Positions 20,346 to 31,444 of a DNA stretch of 64,000 nucleotides are shown here, one piece after another. Position numbers and translations under genes: made by a program. The stretch's first letter is position 1. Every line of letters starts with the position of its first letter. The notes beneath the pieces were generated by a model. The model was not told the origin of the DNA and made no database searches. It was given only the letters and a program-made list of their open reading frames with translations. Origin of the DNA: Linum tenue (Eukaryota; Streptophyta; Magnoliopsida; Malpighiales; Linaceae); assembly GCA_946122785.1 (NCBI GenBank), contig CAMGYJ010000002.1, positions 19,752,492-19,816,491 on the forward strand. Direction: 5' to 3'.

Positions 20346-21133
20346 ATCTTCCTATGGAGTCTTTTTCTTCTCTCTGAAGGAACGATCTTGCATCAGAGTC
20401 CTAGATCGTTACCCTAAACCCTCTTCCTGTGTTTTTCTGGTGTTCTGGATTCTGGTCTTCAATGGCGGACGGAGAGAAAAGATGAGGAAGAAGAGAGGTG
20501 TGAGTTTGAGAGAGAGAAGTTGGCAGGTGAGGTAGTAATGAAGAGTTTTTTGGGGGCTGGATTTTGCGCCAAAACACCCTAAAACTTGCCTTGACCCCAC
20601 CCATCTCTCAATCCTCGGCCCCACCAGATCCTTCGGCTCGGCTTCCCCACAGCTCAAGTGCGGTTTGTCTCCTTCCCCGAACCTGTCCCGTAGCCAACCA
20701 ATCTTGGCCCTCCGTTGCTGGCTTGGGTGACGTGGCATTCCCCCGCCCTGTGAGTTGGTGCACACAAATTTCGCGCTGTGTAACATAGCGAAATTGTACA
20801 AAAACATAGCAAAAGTAGCCTCCACATAGCAAAATGAGAGGCCTCCTTTTACAGTATCAGATTGCTATCTACTATAGCATAGTTCCATTCCACCGCTTTG
20901 ATCCAAAATGCTCAACGCCAAAACAATAGAGGAAAGCCTACCTCCAAAATTGGACAACAAATCGAGCTTTCCCACTTTAATGGTGGGGTTACTTGGAGAT
21001 ATATGATATATGGAGTTGGAAAAGAGGCAAGCTCTACAGTAATTTTCTTGGCACACCCTTTCCTTTTCTTTCTGTGTCTTCGCTTCCCCATGGATTGCGG
21101 AGGGAAATTTGAAACAAAAGATGTAGTAGTCCT
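20346..21133. other. No supported gene
   Basis: 20346-20540 could be the 5' leader of the FAR1-like gene (- strand, CT-rich). 20541-20830 is GC-richer with open frames on both strands that carry no recognisable motif. Nothing else is seen up to the duplicated block. Confidence 0.5.
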
Positions 21134-23066
21134 AGTAGTGTACTAAGTGGTATACATCATTACTGATCTGGTGTCATGTTGTTTTCTTAGATGAAACGAG
21201 ACATGTTCAAAAAGACCTCAATGCTGGTAAGTACATTTGTATGACTGTATCGAAAGAAAGTGTGAATTGAGTGATGATTAATGAGTTACTTCTGACTCGT
21301 AAAGTATACATTTCATGGAATAGTAATTGTAGTTAACAATAAGAATCGTACCGAGATAGACCGAATGGAGAAATGCATATTGATATAGTGAATATGTGCA
21401 AACTTAATGTATTTGATTCATAGGTGGGTCTTTTAAACTTATAGTTATAGCGATCAAATGGTTATTCACATCAAATCTTTTTATTATAGAATTCAATTTC
21501 CAAATCTTCAATTAATGTGTTTGGAATAATTATCACAATCATGAAAATGAAGTGTATTTTGGAAACGACTTTATATCTTGAAAAATATATGTGGAATATG
21601 GTAGAAAGATATAAGCAATCCACTAATTCCTTTTATGTAAATATAATTTATAGAAGATTAAAATATGTTATTTAACTAGACAATTAAAATATGTTATTGT
21701 CGTCACAACATTAACAGTGTACTAAGTGGGTATACAACTACACAACATTACTAATATGGTGTCATGTTTTCTTAGATGAACTTAGACATGTAAAAAAAAA
21801 AAAAACCTCAGCTGGCTACGTGTACATCTGTATCGAAAGAAAGAGTGTTTCTGACGAGTGATCATTAACGAGTTACCACTGACTCAGAAAATATACATTT
21901 CATGAGATAGTTTTTGTAGTTAACAATAAGAATTGTACCAAGATAGATCGAATAGAGAAATGTATTTTGGTATAGTGAATTTGTGCAAACTTCAAAGGAT
22001 TTGATTCATAGTTGGGTTGCCAATATATGCGAGTTATAAACTTATAGTTATAACGACGAAATGAATAAAAGATTAGGGGTCGTTTGGTTTTGGTGATAGT
22101 TTGGTTGAGATAGTAACAATGCATTGTTTTTCTGAATTTTCTGCGCAATCAATACATGCATTGTTTGCTTGATGTGACACAAACTATCACCCGAAATGAG
22201 TGATAGTTAAATCTCAAGTTTTTTGTGAGATTGTTGAGATTGTTTTATTGAGATTGTTGGGTTTTTTCTTTCTTCCAACTATGTCCCTTCCTTTTTATGT
22301 GTGTTGCTATTTTATCTTAAAAACAAAGGGTAAAAGTGACAATGCATTGTTTTTTTGAATTTTCTGCGCAATCAATACATGCATTGTTTGCTTGATGTGA
22401 CACAAACTATCACTCAAAATGAGTGATAGTTAAATCTCAAGTTTTTTGTGAGATTGTTGAGATTGTTTCATTGAGATTGTTGGATTTTTTTCTTTCTTCC
22501 AACTATGTCTCTACCTTTTTATGTGTGTTGCTATTTTATCTTAAAATAAAGGGTAAAAGTGACATTTCACTCAAAAAGTAATATAACTTCTTTAATTTCT
22601 ACAATAACTATCATAGAAATCAAACGATGTAAACTACAATACACCAAGTTTCTAATATACATGCATATTATTATGCATGCATTGATGACAATGCATCGAT
22701 TTAACTATCACCAAAACCAAAGCTTTTTGTGAGATTGTTGAGATTGTTTCATTGAGATTGTTGGGTTTTTTCTTTCTTCCAACTATGTCTCTACCTTTTT
22801 ATGTGTGTTGCTATTTTATCTTAAAACAAAGGGTAAAAGTGACATCTCACTCAAAAAAATTATATAACTTCTTTAAATTCTACAATAACTATCATAGAAA
22901 TCAAACGATGTAAACTACAATACACCATACACCAATTTTCTAATATGCATGCATATTATTGTGCATGCATTGATGACAATGCATCGATTTAACTATCATC
23001 AAAACCAAACGACCCCTAAAATATATGATTTAACTAGACAATTAAAATATGTTGTTATCGTCACCT
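21134..23066. repeat. Diverged tandem duplication, unit about 570 bp (21134-21705 and 21712-23066)
   Basis: Both copies start AGTGTACTAAG and share words such as ATATGGTGTCATGTTTTCTTAG-like segments, GAAAGA, AGTTAACAATAAGAAT and GATTTGATTCATAG in the same order. They end with ACTAGACAATTAAAATATG followed by CGTCAC. The second copy holds a MITE and runs into the tRNA gene. In the first copy CGTCAC, the last bases of the tRNA gene, is all that remains of it. Confidence 0.75.
22076..23016. mobile_element. MITE with TIR GGGGTCGTTTGGTTTTGG, with internal repeats
   Basis: The ends are inverted: the left reads GGGGTCGTTTGGTTTTGG and the right is its complement with one change, followed by CCCC. Inside, a block of about 240 bp (GCATTGTTTTTTTGAATTTT, GAGATTGTTGGGTTTTTTC) recurs two to three times, so the element is partly duplicated or a composite of relatives. 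The first copy of the tandem duplication has an uninterrupted GATTAAAATAT at the matching place. Here GATTA and TAAAATAT flank the element, so TA was duplicated. No transposase is encoded. Confidence 0.8.
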
Positions 23067-23140
23067 GAGAGATTCGAACTCTCGCGGGGAAACCCCATGT
23101 ACTTAGCAGGCACACGCCTTAACCACTCGGCCAAAGTGAC
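23060..23140 (-). tRNA. tRNA-Ser (anticodon GCT)
   Basis: On the - strand the 81-nt sequence folds as a class II tRNA. The 7-bp acceptor stem is GTCACTT with AGGTGAC, followed by discriminator G. The D arm contains GAGTGGTTAAGG. The 5-bp anticodon stem has loop CTGCTAA, giving anticodon GCT. The variable arm is GGGG-TTT-CCCC and the T arm is GAGAG-TTCGAAT-CTCTC. The long variable arm and GCT identify tRNA-Ser for AGC/AGU codons. No intron is present. A CAA triplet lies just upstream and a T-run downstream, both usual for plant Pol III tRNA genes. All stems pair, so it looks functional. Confidence 0.95.
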
Positions 23141-23955
23141 TTCAATGTTGCCAACTATATTTCATTCTAATTATAACAAATCAAAATTTTTTAAGAAAAT
23201 CGTTGCCATCCTTTGTTAACCGATGACCCATGGATATTTATGACATCGCATATGCATGATAAATTTTTTTAGATTAGGGGAATATATGTTTGTTTTATAG
23301 TTAGGTGTTACTTAAAAAATTCGAACGTGAGACCTTCTAGTTACAAACTAATGGTAATATCATTGGACCAAAACTCTTGTTTCCCATATATGATAAAATT
23401 GTATAATGTCCACCTATATAAACTTATTAGTTATTTTTTTTATAATTGTAGAAGACCAATTTTAGAGAATTCTCGATGAAAATATTATTTTAACTCTAAT
23501 ACTTCCCAGCGAGTCAAACAATTTAATCATTTCAACCATGAACTTGTTGATATCAACGTACTAGATTGATAATGATATCATAATATTGTAGCTAATATTG
23601 TAGCACTAATTGTTTCAAGGGTAGAATCGCTACATATCTTTATCGATTAGCTAAAAGAAACAGCATTTCTTGATGTAAAATATGTGAGGGGGAGAGGGTG
23701 AGTGCATTCAGCAAGTCCTAAAGTTATTCCCTGTTGGAGGCTTTGTCGTGTCTTCCACATCCTCATCCTCATCCTCATTCCAAATTCCACTAATCAAAGG
23801 TTTTTACCTTTTCAATCTTCCTTTTTGTTTGGCGAAGAATTCAATTTCTATTGGTTTAATTAATATGAAAAAGAGTGAGTTACAGAAACCAGAGGCAGTA
23901 GAATCCTCAAACAGAAACAAGATAATATTAAAATTTAAAAACGATGTGTAACCAT
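23141..23955. other. No supported gene
   Basis: AT-rich DNA. Open frames near 23748-23951 are short, low-complexity (Ser run) and without motifs. I see no repeat structure beyond common short words. Confidence 0.5.
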
Positions 23956-23960
23956 GTTCC

Positions 23961-25306
23961 TGATGCATTTGTGCGGGTCGGGCAGCAGAGGGGAGGGTCA
24001 GCCGACCCATTATTATACTTATTTGGATATTCTTTTGGTTTATTGGTTTATTGTCGGATTAGTATTCGGACTACTATTCTTATTTAGGGGAGCAGATCAG
24101 GTGAGTAACCTTGTGGTGAGTAACCATGAGTAACCCCGTCCACATCAGCATGACATCAGCATCCTCTCTCTCCTGGAAAGCCTTTAATTTTCCCCTCTTT
24201 AATCTCTGATGAACGATTTCTCACTCATTTAAGTCGAAATTTAATTTTTTTTGCACAGTTAGATCAGATTAATTGTGCTCTTCAAAATGATATCCACTTT
24301 AATATATTTTTCGAACAAAAAAAATTGAGTCATTTTTTACCAGTCTATACCATATGGTATTGACTGGTATTGAAATAAAAGCATACATATGGTTTGAAAA
24401 AAGTACCATGGTGGTATGAACAAACCAAGACTGTAGGATGGTTGAATACATGATAGTAGAAATATATTAATTGTCAATTACGACTTTTAACATTGTATAC
24501 CACAAGATACCACCTCGTACCAGGGTGGTATTGTATGGTATTGTGTGGTATTTTTTGGTCCTATAATTTGTTCACCCATAAATTTGTAGATCCAATAGAT
24601 CATGATGAACTCGTCCCTTCTGTGCAAACGTTTTCAAAAACGAATTAAAAACGAAGAAGATACCATACAATACCACCCCGTACCAGGGTGGTATTGTATG
24701 GTATTGTGTGGTATTTTTTGGTCCTTTAATTTGTTCACCCAGAAATTTGTAGATCTAATAGATCATGATGAACTCGTCCTTTCTGTGCAAACGTTTTCAA
24801 AAACGAATTAAAAATGAAGAAAATACCATATGGTATGCAGTTGGTACCGAGAGGTCATAATTTTTTGTTCTAAAAAAATATTTAAAATTGATCTCATTTT
24901 GTAGAGCACGATGAACTCGTTCCACCTGTGCAAAAAAAATTAAAATCCGAGTTAAAATGAAAAGATATGAGCCAATTAAGAAAGCTAGAGAAAATAAAAA
25001 TGATCTTTAATTCTCCATCCTTAGATCTGGATTTTCTAAATGAAGGGTTCAGATTTGGTTATTGATGGATGCATAACCCATGGTTATGCACCCTATCTTG
25101 AGCCCTTATTTAGTAAGTAATTCGAGTGAGATTTGGACTAGGTTAGGGTTACCATGTTTAAGGAGAATTAGGTTTATGGAAGCTCTCCTATAAATATGTA
25201 CTTAACCCTTACGTTTTATTTATCGAAGAAATATAAACCCCAGTATTTTCAGTTTCTTTTAGTTTTCGTATTTCTAGTTCCCGACGCGTGAGGCTGTCAC
25301 GCGTCA
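23961..25306 (+). repeat. Gag-only element 1, 5' LTR interrupted by a DNA transposon
   Basis: Starts TGATGCATTTG and ends GTCACGCGTCA. The LTR parts are 23961-24087 and 25105 or 25106-25306, matching 27108-27427. A TATA-like CTATAAATATG is near 25190. Confidence 0.9.
24088..25104. mobile_element. Non-autonomous DNA transposon inside the LTR, with 163-bp internal repeat
   Basis: It is bounded by the direct repeat CTTATTTAG (24079-24087, 25105-25113); the size could be 8 or 9 bp. The ends form weak inverted repeats (GGGAGCAGATCAGG and the complement of CCCTATCTTGAGCC, with TAACC words further in). Inside, a unit beginning TACCAGGGTGG at 24518 is repeated at 24681 (period 163). No coding capacity. 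The 8-9 bp duplication fits hAT or Mutator-like elements. Confidence 0.8.
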
Positions 25307-25308
25307 AT

Positions 25309-25321
25309 TGGTATCAGAGTC
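25309..25321 (+). other. Primer binding site, initiator tRNA-Met type
   Basis: TGGTATCAGAGTC starts two bases after the 5' LTR. It matches the usual plant TGGTATCAGAGC primer site with one difference. Confidence 0.85.
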
Positions 25322-25347
25322 CGGTTTCGACAAGAATCGGGACGACG

Positions 25348-27110
25348 ATGCCCCCCAAGAAGAACACCGCCGCCTCGCAGGATGCGGGCGACGACGACGG
25401 CGGCTTCCAGGCGGGCCGAGAGCTGGCAGAGATGAGGACGAGAGCAGAGGTGCTCGATCGTCGCATCCGCGCGACTGAGGAGGAGCTTGGCCTTATCAAG
25501 AGCACGACTGGGAATATGGAAAGAGGCCAGACGGCGCTGCAGGTTACTGTAGAGGAAATCCGGATGGGTTCTCATACCGGGTATGAAACCCTGGCGCAAC
25601 GACAAGCCGAGGCCGACACGAAGCTCGATCGCATCAACCGTGGCCAGGACGAGCTCCGGGCGAGCAACGATGGGATCTGGGCGACGATCGCGCAGCTCGC
25701 GGAGATGATTGCGGGGACGGGGAGTCGCGAGCCGGCTAGACGGACCGTCGATCTAATCCCGGCAGGCAATAAGCTCAAGGGAATGTTGGCGGCGACCGAG
25801 GAAAAGAAGGGAAACTTATCTCCACTGCCTGTCACCCCGCAAACCACGCCACCTCGAGGAGCCCAGGGCGGCGAGCTGCTGAAAACTCGGGACCATGCGA
25901 TCCAGGCTTTAGGCGGCGCGTGGGGAAGCTTAGCGATGGACACCGGAGACTACCAACCACCATCGGGGCTGCCGATAGGCATAGGTGGAGCGGCCAGTCG
26001 GAGTATCGGAGGAGCAGGGATAGGGGCGAGCGGCTCGGGACCCCCGACCGGAGTAGGTTGGGCCGAGGGAGCCCAGCGGGTTCGGCGGAGCGGATGCCGA
26101 TGCTGCGGGTGGAGATCGGGCCAAGGGTTGGGGTCCGTTCGATGCCGGGCCGAACCGCGAAATCGAGTAGCAGGGAGGGGCTGACCAGGGCGAGCCGAGC
26201 GGAGGGAACCGGGGAGCTGTGGGGCAGGGGCGATCGGAGGCAAGAGGAGAAGCTGCGGCGGCTCTATTCCAAGGGCAGCAGGCTACTATCGAGTTCCCAC
26301 GTTTCACGGGTCATGAAGATCCATCCGGCTGGATGTCGAGGGTGGAGAAGTACTTCAAGTATTAGGGAATTTCTGAGAAACAAAAGGTGGCCCTGGCTTC
26401 GTTCCACCTAGAAGGTGACCCCAACTAATGGGTTATGTGGTTGGAAGAGGAGTTCGAGTAGAGTGGGAAGGAGATGTGGTGGGAGGACTTCCGCGATGAG
26501 TTCTGGAAACGGTATGGGGCCTCGGAGAAAGCTGCGGGACATGAGGAGCTGGCAAAAATCAAACAGACAGGGACCGTGGAAGATTACGAGCAGACGTTTG
26601 AAAAACTGCTCAATCGCTGCCGTGGATGGGGGAAAGAGGCAATCATGGGGACCTACATGGGGGGGGGGGGGCTGAAGCCGGAAATTTCGGCCTACATCCG
26701 CGCCTTTAATCCACAAAATACCGGGGATGCGTATCGATTGGCCAAGATTCGAGAAGAGGAGATACGGGTCGAAAAAACTGCAATGGGAGCTGCTCCCGAG
26801 GAACACCGCGGCGCCAAAGGCGAGCCATCCCCCTCCACCTGCTGCTATAACCGCACCAGGGCCGCCGCCTGTGGACGGACGAGGACCACCGCCCACCCGC
26901 CCAGTCATTCGCAACTTGACACCGGAGGAGGCTTCCAGGCGCAGGAGAGATGGGCTCTGCTACAACTGTGATGAACGATTCACTTATGGTCATCGTTGTG
27001 CTAATAACCATGTGTTCTTCATGATCGAGGATTTCGGGACTGAATCGGTTGGGGAGGACGGAGTCGAGCTGCAGCCTCGGGATGAGGCTTTCGAAAGGAG
27101 GGAAGATTGA
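25348..27110 (+). pseudogene. Gag-only element 1: gag with zinc knuckle, broken
   Basis: The first frame starts MPPKKNTAASQ at 25348 and has a long Glu/Arg-rich helical region likely to form a coiled coil (RELAEMRTRAEVLDRRIR...). It then goes out of frame near 26050-26270. The gag domain follows in pieces: EFPRFTGHEDP, then KVALASFHLEGD, FRDEFWKRYG, AKIKQTGTVEDYEQTFEKL. At least three stops lie between 26340 and 26465, and a G10 run is near 26660-26670. The C-terminal zinc knuckle reads CYNCDERFTYGHRC. The TGA stop at 27108-27110 is formed by the first three bases of the 3' LTR. The knuckle type is common in Ty3/gypsy gag. Confidence 0.8.
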
Positions 27111-27427
27111 TGCATTTGTGCGGGTCGGGCAACAGAGGGGAGGGTCAGCCGACCCATTATTATACTTATTTGGATATTCTTTCGGTTTATTGGTTTATTG
27201 TCGGATTACTATTCGGACTACTATTCTTGTTTAGTAAGTAATTCGAGTGAGAGTTGGACTAGGTTAGGGTTACCATGTTTAAGGAGAATTAGGTTTATGG
27301 AAGCTCTCCTATAAATATGTACTTAACCCTTATGTTTTATTTATCAAAGAAAAATAAACCCCAGTATTTTCAGTTTCTTTTAGTTTTCGTATTTCTAGTT
27401 CCCGACGCGTGAGGCTGTCACGCGTCA
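27108..27427 (+). repeat. Gag-only element 1, 3' LTR
   Basis: 320 bp, TGATGC...CGCGTCA, preceded by the purine-rich GAAAGGAGGGAAGAT. It represents the uninterrupted form of the 5' LTR. Confidence 0.9.
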
Positions 27428-27432
27428 GTTCC

Positions 27433-27971
27433 TTCAGGTACATCCAACAAAATCGAAACCATTTCAAACCGTGGAATGTGGATGTCTAATTACAGTGTCA
27501 AATTTTGGCAAACGATTTAGGAGTTGAATGAATTTTTGAGAAGTTGCCCGAGAAGAGTACTTTTTTAGTTAATCCAAGCCCTCTAATGCTAGAGGCAAGG
27601 ATTGTTGATGTCGTCGATAGTATTCATCGATATTGCATAATCCAACCAATCCAACAAGCAACGATAGGATTCTCGAACCATAGAATATAGACTACCACAG
27701 GGAACATTTTACCTTCCACAATGAGGATCTCTTGTGTGCCCAGAAGATTTGTGAGGATCACGAAGACACCTAGCATTACAGGTCTTCCAACAAAGAAACT
27801 TACTCTTTTAAATGACTTGAACCTCTGCCACATTTTTTAGAGAGAAGATATTCGTCGCTTAGAAAATGAGAGAAATAAGCGAGACTGCAATCCAACGAGG
27901 TTTTACAAGTCCCTCTTAGTAGCCAGAGCCTCCGTCTAACAAGATTGGCAAAGTGAAGAAGTTTTTAGAGA
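27433..27971. other. No recognised gene
   Basis: A - strand frame at 27833-27624 contains GRPVMLGVFVILTNLLG but I cannot place it in a family. The flanking sequence may be a remnant of an unknown gene into which the gag-only element inserted. Confidence 0.3.
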
Positions 27972-27974
27972 TAA

Positions 27975-28754
27975 GGGCTCATTTGGAACCTCCGATTTCA
28001 GATGTTGTATTCTCGGTATACATGTATCCTGAGAATACAACGTTTTTTTACTTGATGTAATAATAGAATGCATGTATTCATAATCCATGTTGTATTCCTA
28101 ATACATAGAAAATGATGTATTCATAATCTTACCTTTTTTGTGAGATTTTAGTATCCATAGTTTATTTAAACTACAATCCATGCATTCTTGTATGGGTTCC
28201 AAACAATGAATTTTCAAAACCACACATTCTTAATATACACATTGACGCGTATATTTATTAGAGTTTCCATTATTTGAATTATTTAGTAGTGTTGAGTTTG
28301 TTAGAGAGTCATGGGTTGTTAGAGAGTGTAGTTAGAGTGTCAATAAACCTCTCCACCTTAAGTGGAGAAATAACAACACATGTACGTTGAGTTAGTGATA
28401 GGTCTTTTCCATTTCCTTTGTGTATTTAAGTTGAGATTGGATTCAATAACAAGAAGCAGAAAATTAGTAGAAGAAACCCTGGTACTTTTTTTTTGTCAAA
28501 AGATACTCTTATATTGATCAATAAAAGGAGATAGTTACACCCTGGAAAACAGTCAGGCCTGGAAATCAAAAACTCGACTCATAGTCGAAGAAATCCTGGA
28601 ACTTTTCTCGCCAAGAAAAGAGAAAAATTGGCTCAATCCCGCCAAGAAAGTGAATCCATTCATTCGTATAATTGGAATCCTTATCACACATAATCTTTAA
28701 TACACACATTCTCGTAATACATCATTTCCAGAATCAAACGTTCCAAACCACCCC
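27975..28754. mobile_element. PIF/Harbinger-like MITE
   Basis: Ends GGGCTCATTTGGAACC on the left and the near-complement GTTCCAAACCACCCC on the right. Both are bordered by TAA (27972-27974, 28755-28757), the 3-bp duplication typical of PIF/Harbinger. Non-coding, AT-rich inside. Confidence 0.65.
28490..28587 (-). mobile_element. Short poly(A) retroposon (SINE or truncated LINE 3' end) inside the MITE
   Basis: About 98 bp with a T-run at the left end (poly(A) on the - strand). It is flanked by a 19-bp imperfect duplication (AAGAAACCCTGGTACTTTT at 28471-28489 and AAGAAATCCTGGAACTTTT at 28588-28606). This is the signature of target-primed insertion. Confidence 0.7.
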
Positions 28755-28790
28755 TAAAGTGAAAACAGTAACCAGTTATTTGTTCCTTCC

Positions 28791-29186
28791 GGATAGACAT
28801 TTTAATTATTTGGGTTTTATGTTCGGTTTGAATTATTTTGTTCGGGTTTATTTTGGTTATTGGGGAATAATTTGGGGATTAATAAGTTGGGGTAGTTAGT
28901 AGGCAATTGTGTTTGGGTATTTAAACTATTGTTTTATGTAGGAAAGGGAAGCAAAGATTAAACCTAAAACTACTTGTTCTCTATCTCCCTCTCCTCTCCC
29001 TGGCCGCCGAGCCTCCCTCCCCTTCCTCTCTGCTGCCGATCGGCAGCCTCCTTTCCCCTTCCTTCTTCTTGCATCAATCAATCCCCCTAAATTCACCTTT
29101 CCTCCAATTCCCAAATCCCCGGATCAATCCCTAATTGATCCCAATTCCCTAATCCCTCGATAGAGCTCTATTCCCGAGCTCAATCA
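28791..29186 (+). repeat. Gag-only element 2, 5' LTR
   Basis: Ends CGAGCTCAATCA. It contains a CT-rich stretch and the palindrome GCTGCCGATCGGCAGC near 29032-29047, which is also in the 3' LTR. Confidence 0.88.
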
Positions 29187-29241
29187 TTTGGTATCAGAGC
29201 CCCGTTCTTGGGTTCGTGAGCAAACGTAGATAACGATCGAG

Positions 29242-31415
29242 ATGGTGTCAACGAAGTCCATGACGGCAGCTGAGAAGGCAGCCAAGGCGGCGCAGAAGCA
29301 GGCGCTGACCGCGGCCACGACGGGGCTGCCGTCCTACGGTGAGGGCGCGCATGGGGTTCCCAGTCCGCGGGACGGGGAGATGGAAGATGAGACTGAGAAG
29401 GAGGCAATCCGGGTCACCCTAGACCGCCTGGTGGCTGCGTTCGAGACGGAGCGCGTGGAGAGGCTAGCGGAGAGGCGCGAGCAGGAGGAGGAATCCCGGT
29501 GGGTCTAGCGGCGGTTCGATGAGGTCCAAGCGGCCTTGGAGATGCTGCGCGGCGCGCAACCACCCCCACAGAAGAGTAACGGCGGCGGCGCAGGGGGGTG
29601 GGCTGAGCGCGGCGGGAGAGTCGCTGGCGGGCAGCGGCGCAGAGGGGAGAGGCCCGGGAGTTGGCCCGGGAGAGGCCCGGTCGCGGCGGGCGGGTCGCCG
29701 GCAGGTGGGACGGCGGCGGGGGACTCACCTTCGGCGGCGATCGTGGTGATGGAGGCGGGTGCAGTGGCAGTCACTGCAGGCGAGGGCGACCAGGCCGGGG
29801 CTTCCCAGCGTGCGGGCCACGGTCAACTAGGGCGCGGCGGTGGGCCTGGGCTTCTGCCTACGTCGACGGCCCAGGAGTTGGCGGCTCGCAAGGGCAAGGC
29901 CAAAATGCTCGGTTATGACTACGGGGCCCAACAGACTGTGCGTGGGCCATCTGGGCCGATGGGCCGGTTTGATGCGGCGGGCCAATATTACGAGCCCAGA
30001 GGGCTCGGGTGGCTGAACATGGACCCGGAGCAGTTCGAGGAGGAGCTCAGCCTGGTGGGCTAGAATGCACCGTGGGCCGACCCGGCTAGCACCGATAATT
30101 ACTTGGGCTCGGACCCGACAGTGGGTCGAGCCGCGCGAGTTGGGCCACGGTAGGAGGGGGCCTGGTTGGGCCGGACCGGGGCGAGGCGGAGGGTCGGCTG
30201 GACGGGTCGATCGCGGGCTGATCGAACCGGGTCGGGCCGTGGTGAACCAGGGCGAACCGGGCCGGGTCGGATGGCGCTGTAGGAAACCGAACCGGGTCGA
30301 GAGGGAGTTGGTCGAACCGGTAGTGGGCCAAACCGGTTTGAGCCGCGGCTTGTGAGATCGCCCAGCATGGATCCGAACATGTGGCAAGGGTCGTATGGGG
30401 CAGGTTATGCGACGGGTCCACCCGGTCGTGGTGGCGCGGGCAACTTTGGGCGGGGAAGAGGATCACCATTCTACCAGAACCAGGCAGGAGGTGACTCGGG
30501 TTATGACAGGTATGGTTCGTATCACCCTGCCTATGATGGAGCTAATGGGATGGTCTTTCGAGCCAAGCCCCCGACCATTGAATTTCCAAAATTCAACTGT
30601 CAGGAGGATGCAGGGTTGTGGTTGTATGCGGCGGAGAGGTGGTTTAGAAATCACCCCATACCGGAAGAGAGGAAGGCGCATCTGGCGTCCTTCTACTTAG
30701 AAGGGGAAGCACTACAGGGTGGTAGTGGATGGAGAGATCCTACGGGGCGGCGAAAACCTTGATTACATGGCCAATGTTTCAGGAGGAGCTCCGTTACCAG
30801 TTTGGTAAATCAGAGGGATGGGCTCCGGAGCAGTTGGCTAAACTGAAACAGACCGGCTCGGTTGCAGATTACCGTGCGGAGGTCTTCAAACTGGGCAATC
30901 AATGTCGTGGGGGTACCAGAGGATACATTGGTGGGGCTGGGTATGGCAGGCCTAAAGCCGGAGATTGCTGCTGCCGTTCGGGTCTTTGAGCCGGACTCCT
31001 TGAAATCTGCTTTTCGTCTTGCAGGGTATAAGGAAGAGGAGCTTGCGAGTTGGAGGAGCACCATAGGGCGCTATCCGCGGACCAGTGGCGCCGGGAGTAG
31101 TAGCGAGGCTGGCAGCGGAGGAGGAGGAGGCGTTGCGGGAGCCACTGCCGGAGCTGGGGATCGTCGGCGGTGCCAGCGCCAGTTGCCGCGGCAAGGGGTG
31201 GGATGCGGCCACCACCGAAGGGGTTTGTGCGGTTGTCCCCTGCAGAGATTGAGCAAAAGAGGCGGGAAGGGAAGTGCTTTAATTGCGACGAGAGGTTCAC
31301 GATCGGTCACAAGTGCGCACGTCCCGATTTGATGATGCTGGTCGGAAGGTGGGAGGATGAGGCGGAAGATGAGGCGAGAGAAGGAGGAGACGCGGTGGAA
31401 GATTATCAACCTTGA
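29242..31415 (+). pseudogene. Gag-only element 2: gag, broken into several frames
   Basis: The start MVSTKSMTAAEKAAKAAQKQ at 29242 is followed by a TAG at 29506. A long Gly/Pro-rich region (29536-30350) is low-complexity. The gag domain is readable as IEFPKFNCQEDAGLWLYAAE, then ERKAHLASFYLEGEALQ, then FQEELRYQFGKSEGWAPEQL in another frame, then a zinc knuckle CFNCDERFTIGHKC near 31280-31320, ending at 31415. Several frame changes are needed, so no intact gag can be made. Product would be a capsid protein. Confidence 0.78.
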
Positions 31416-31444
31416 GGACAAGGTTGTTTTGAAGGAAGCGGGAA

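Larger units (their letters stand above)
23961..27427 (+). mobile_element. Gag-only LTR retrotransposon 1 (TR-GAG type), non-autonomous
   Basis: Flanked by the 5-bp duplication GTTCC (23956-23960 and 27428-27432). The 3' LTR is 320 bp. The 5' LTR is 1346 bp because it contains a 1017-bp insertion and 9-bp duplication; without these it is also 320 bp. The internal region (25307-27107) has an initiator tRNA-Met primer site, a gag gene and a purine-rich tract, but no protease, RT or integrase. It therefore depends on an autonomous partner. About nine LTR differences (roughly 3 percent) make it older than the inner Athila copy. Confidence 0.9.

Noticed and set aside
20409..20832. A 138-codon - strand open frame
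   Set aside because: It overlaps other frames in GC-rich sequence, has no motif, and fits better as leader of the FAR1-like remnant.
29414..30469. Long overlapping open frames on both strands in gag-only element 2
   Set aside because: Low-complexity Gly/Pro/Arg sequence in very GC-rich DNA keeps all frames open by composition.
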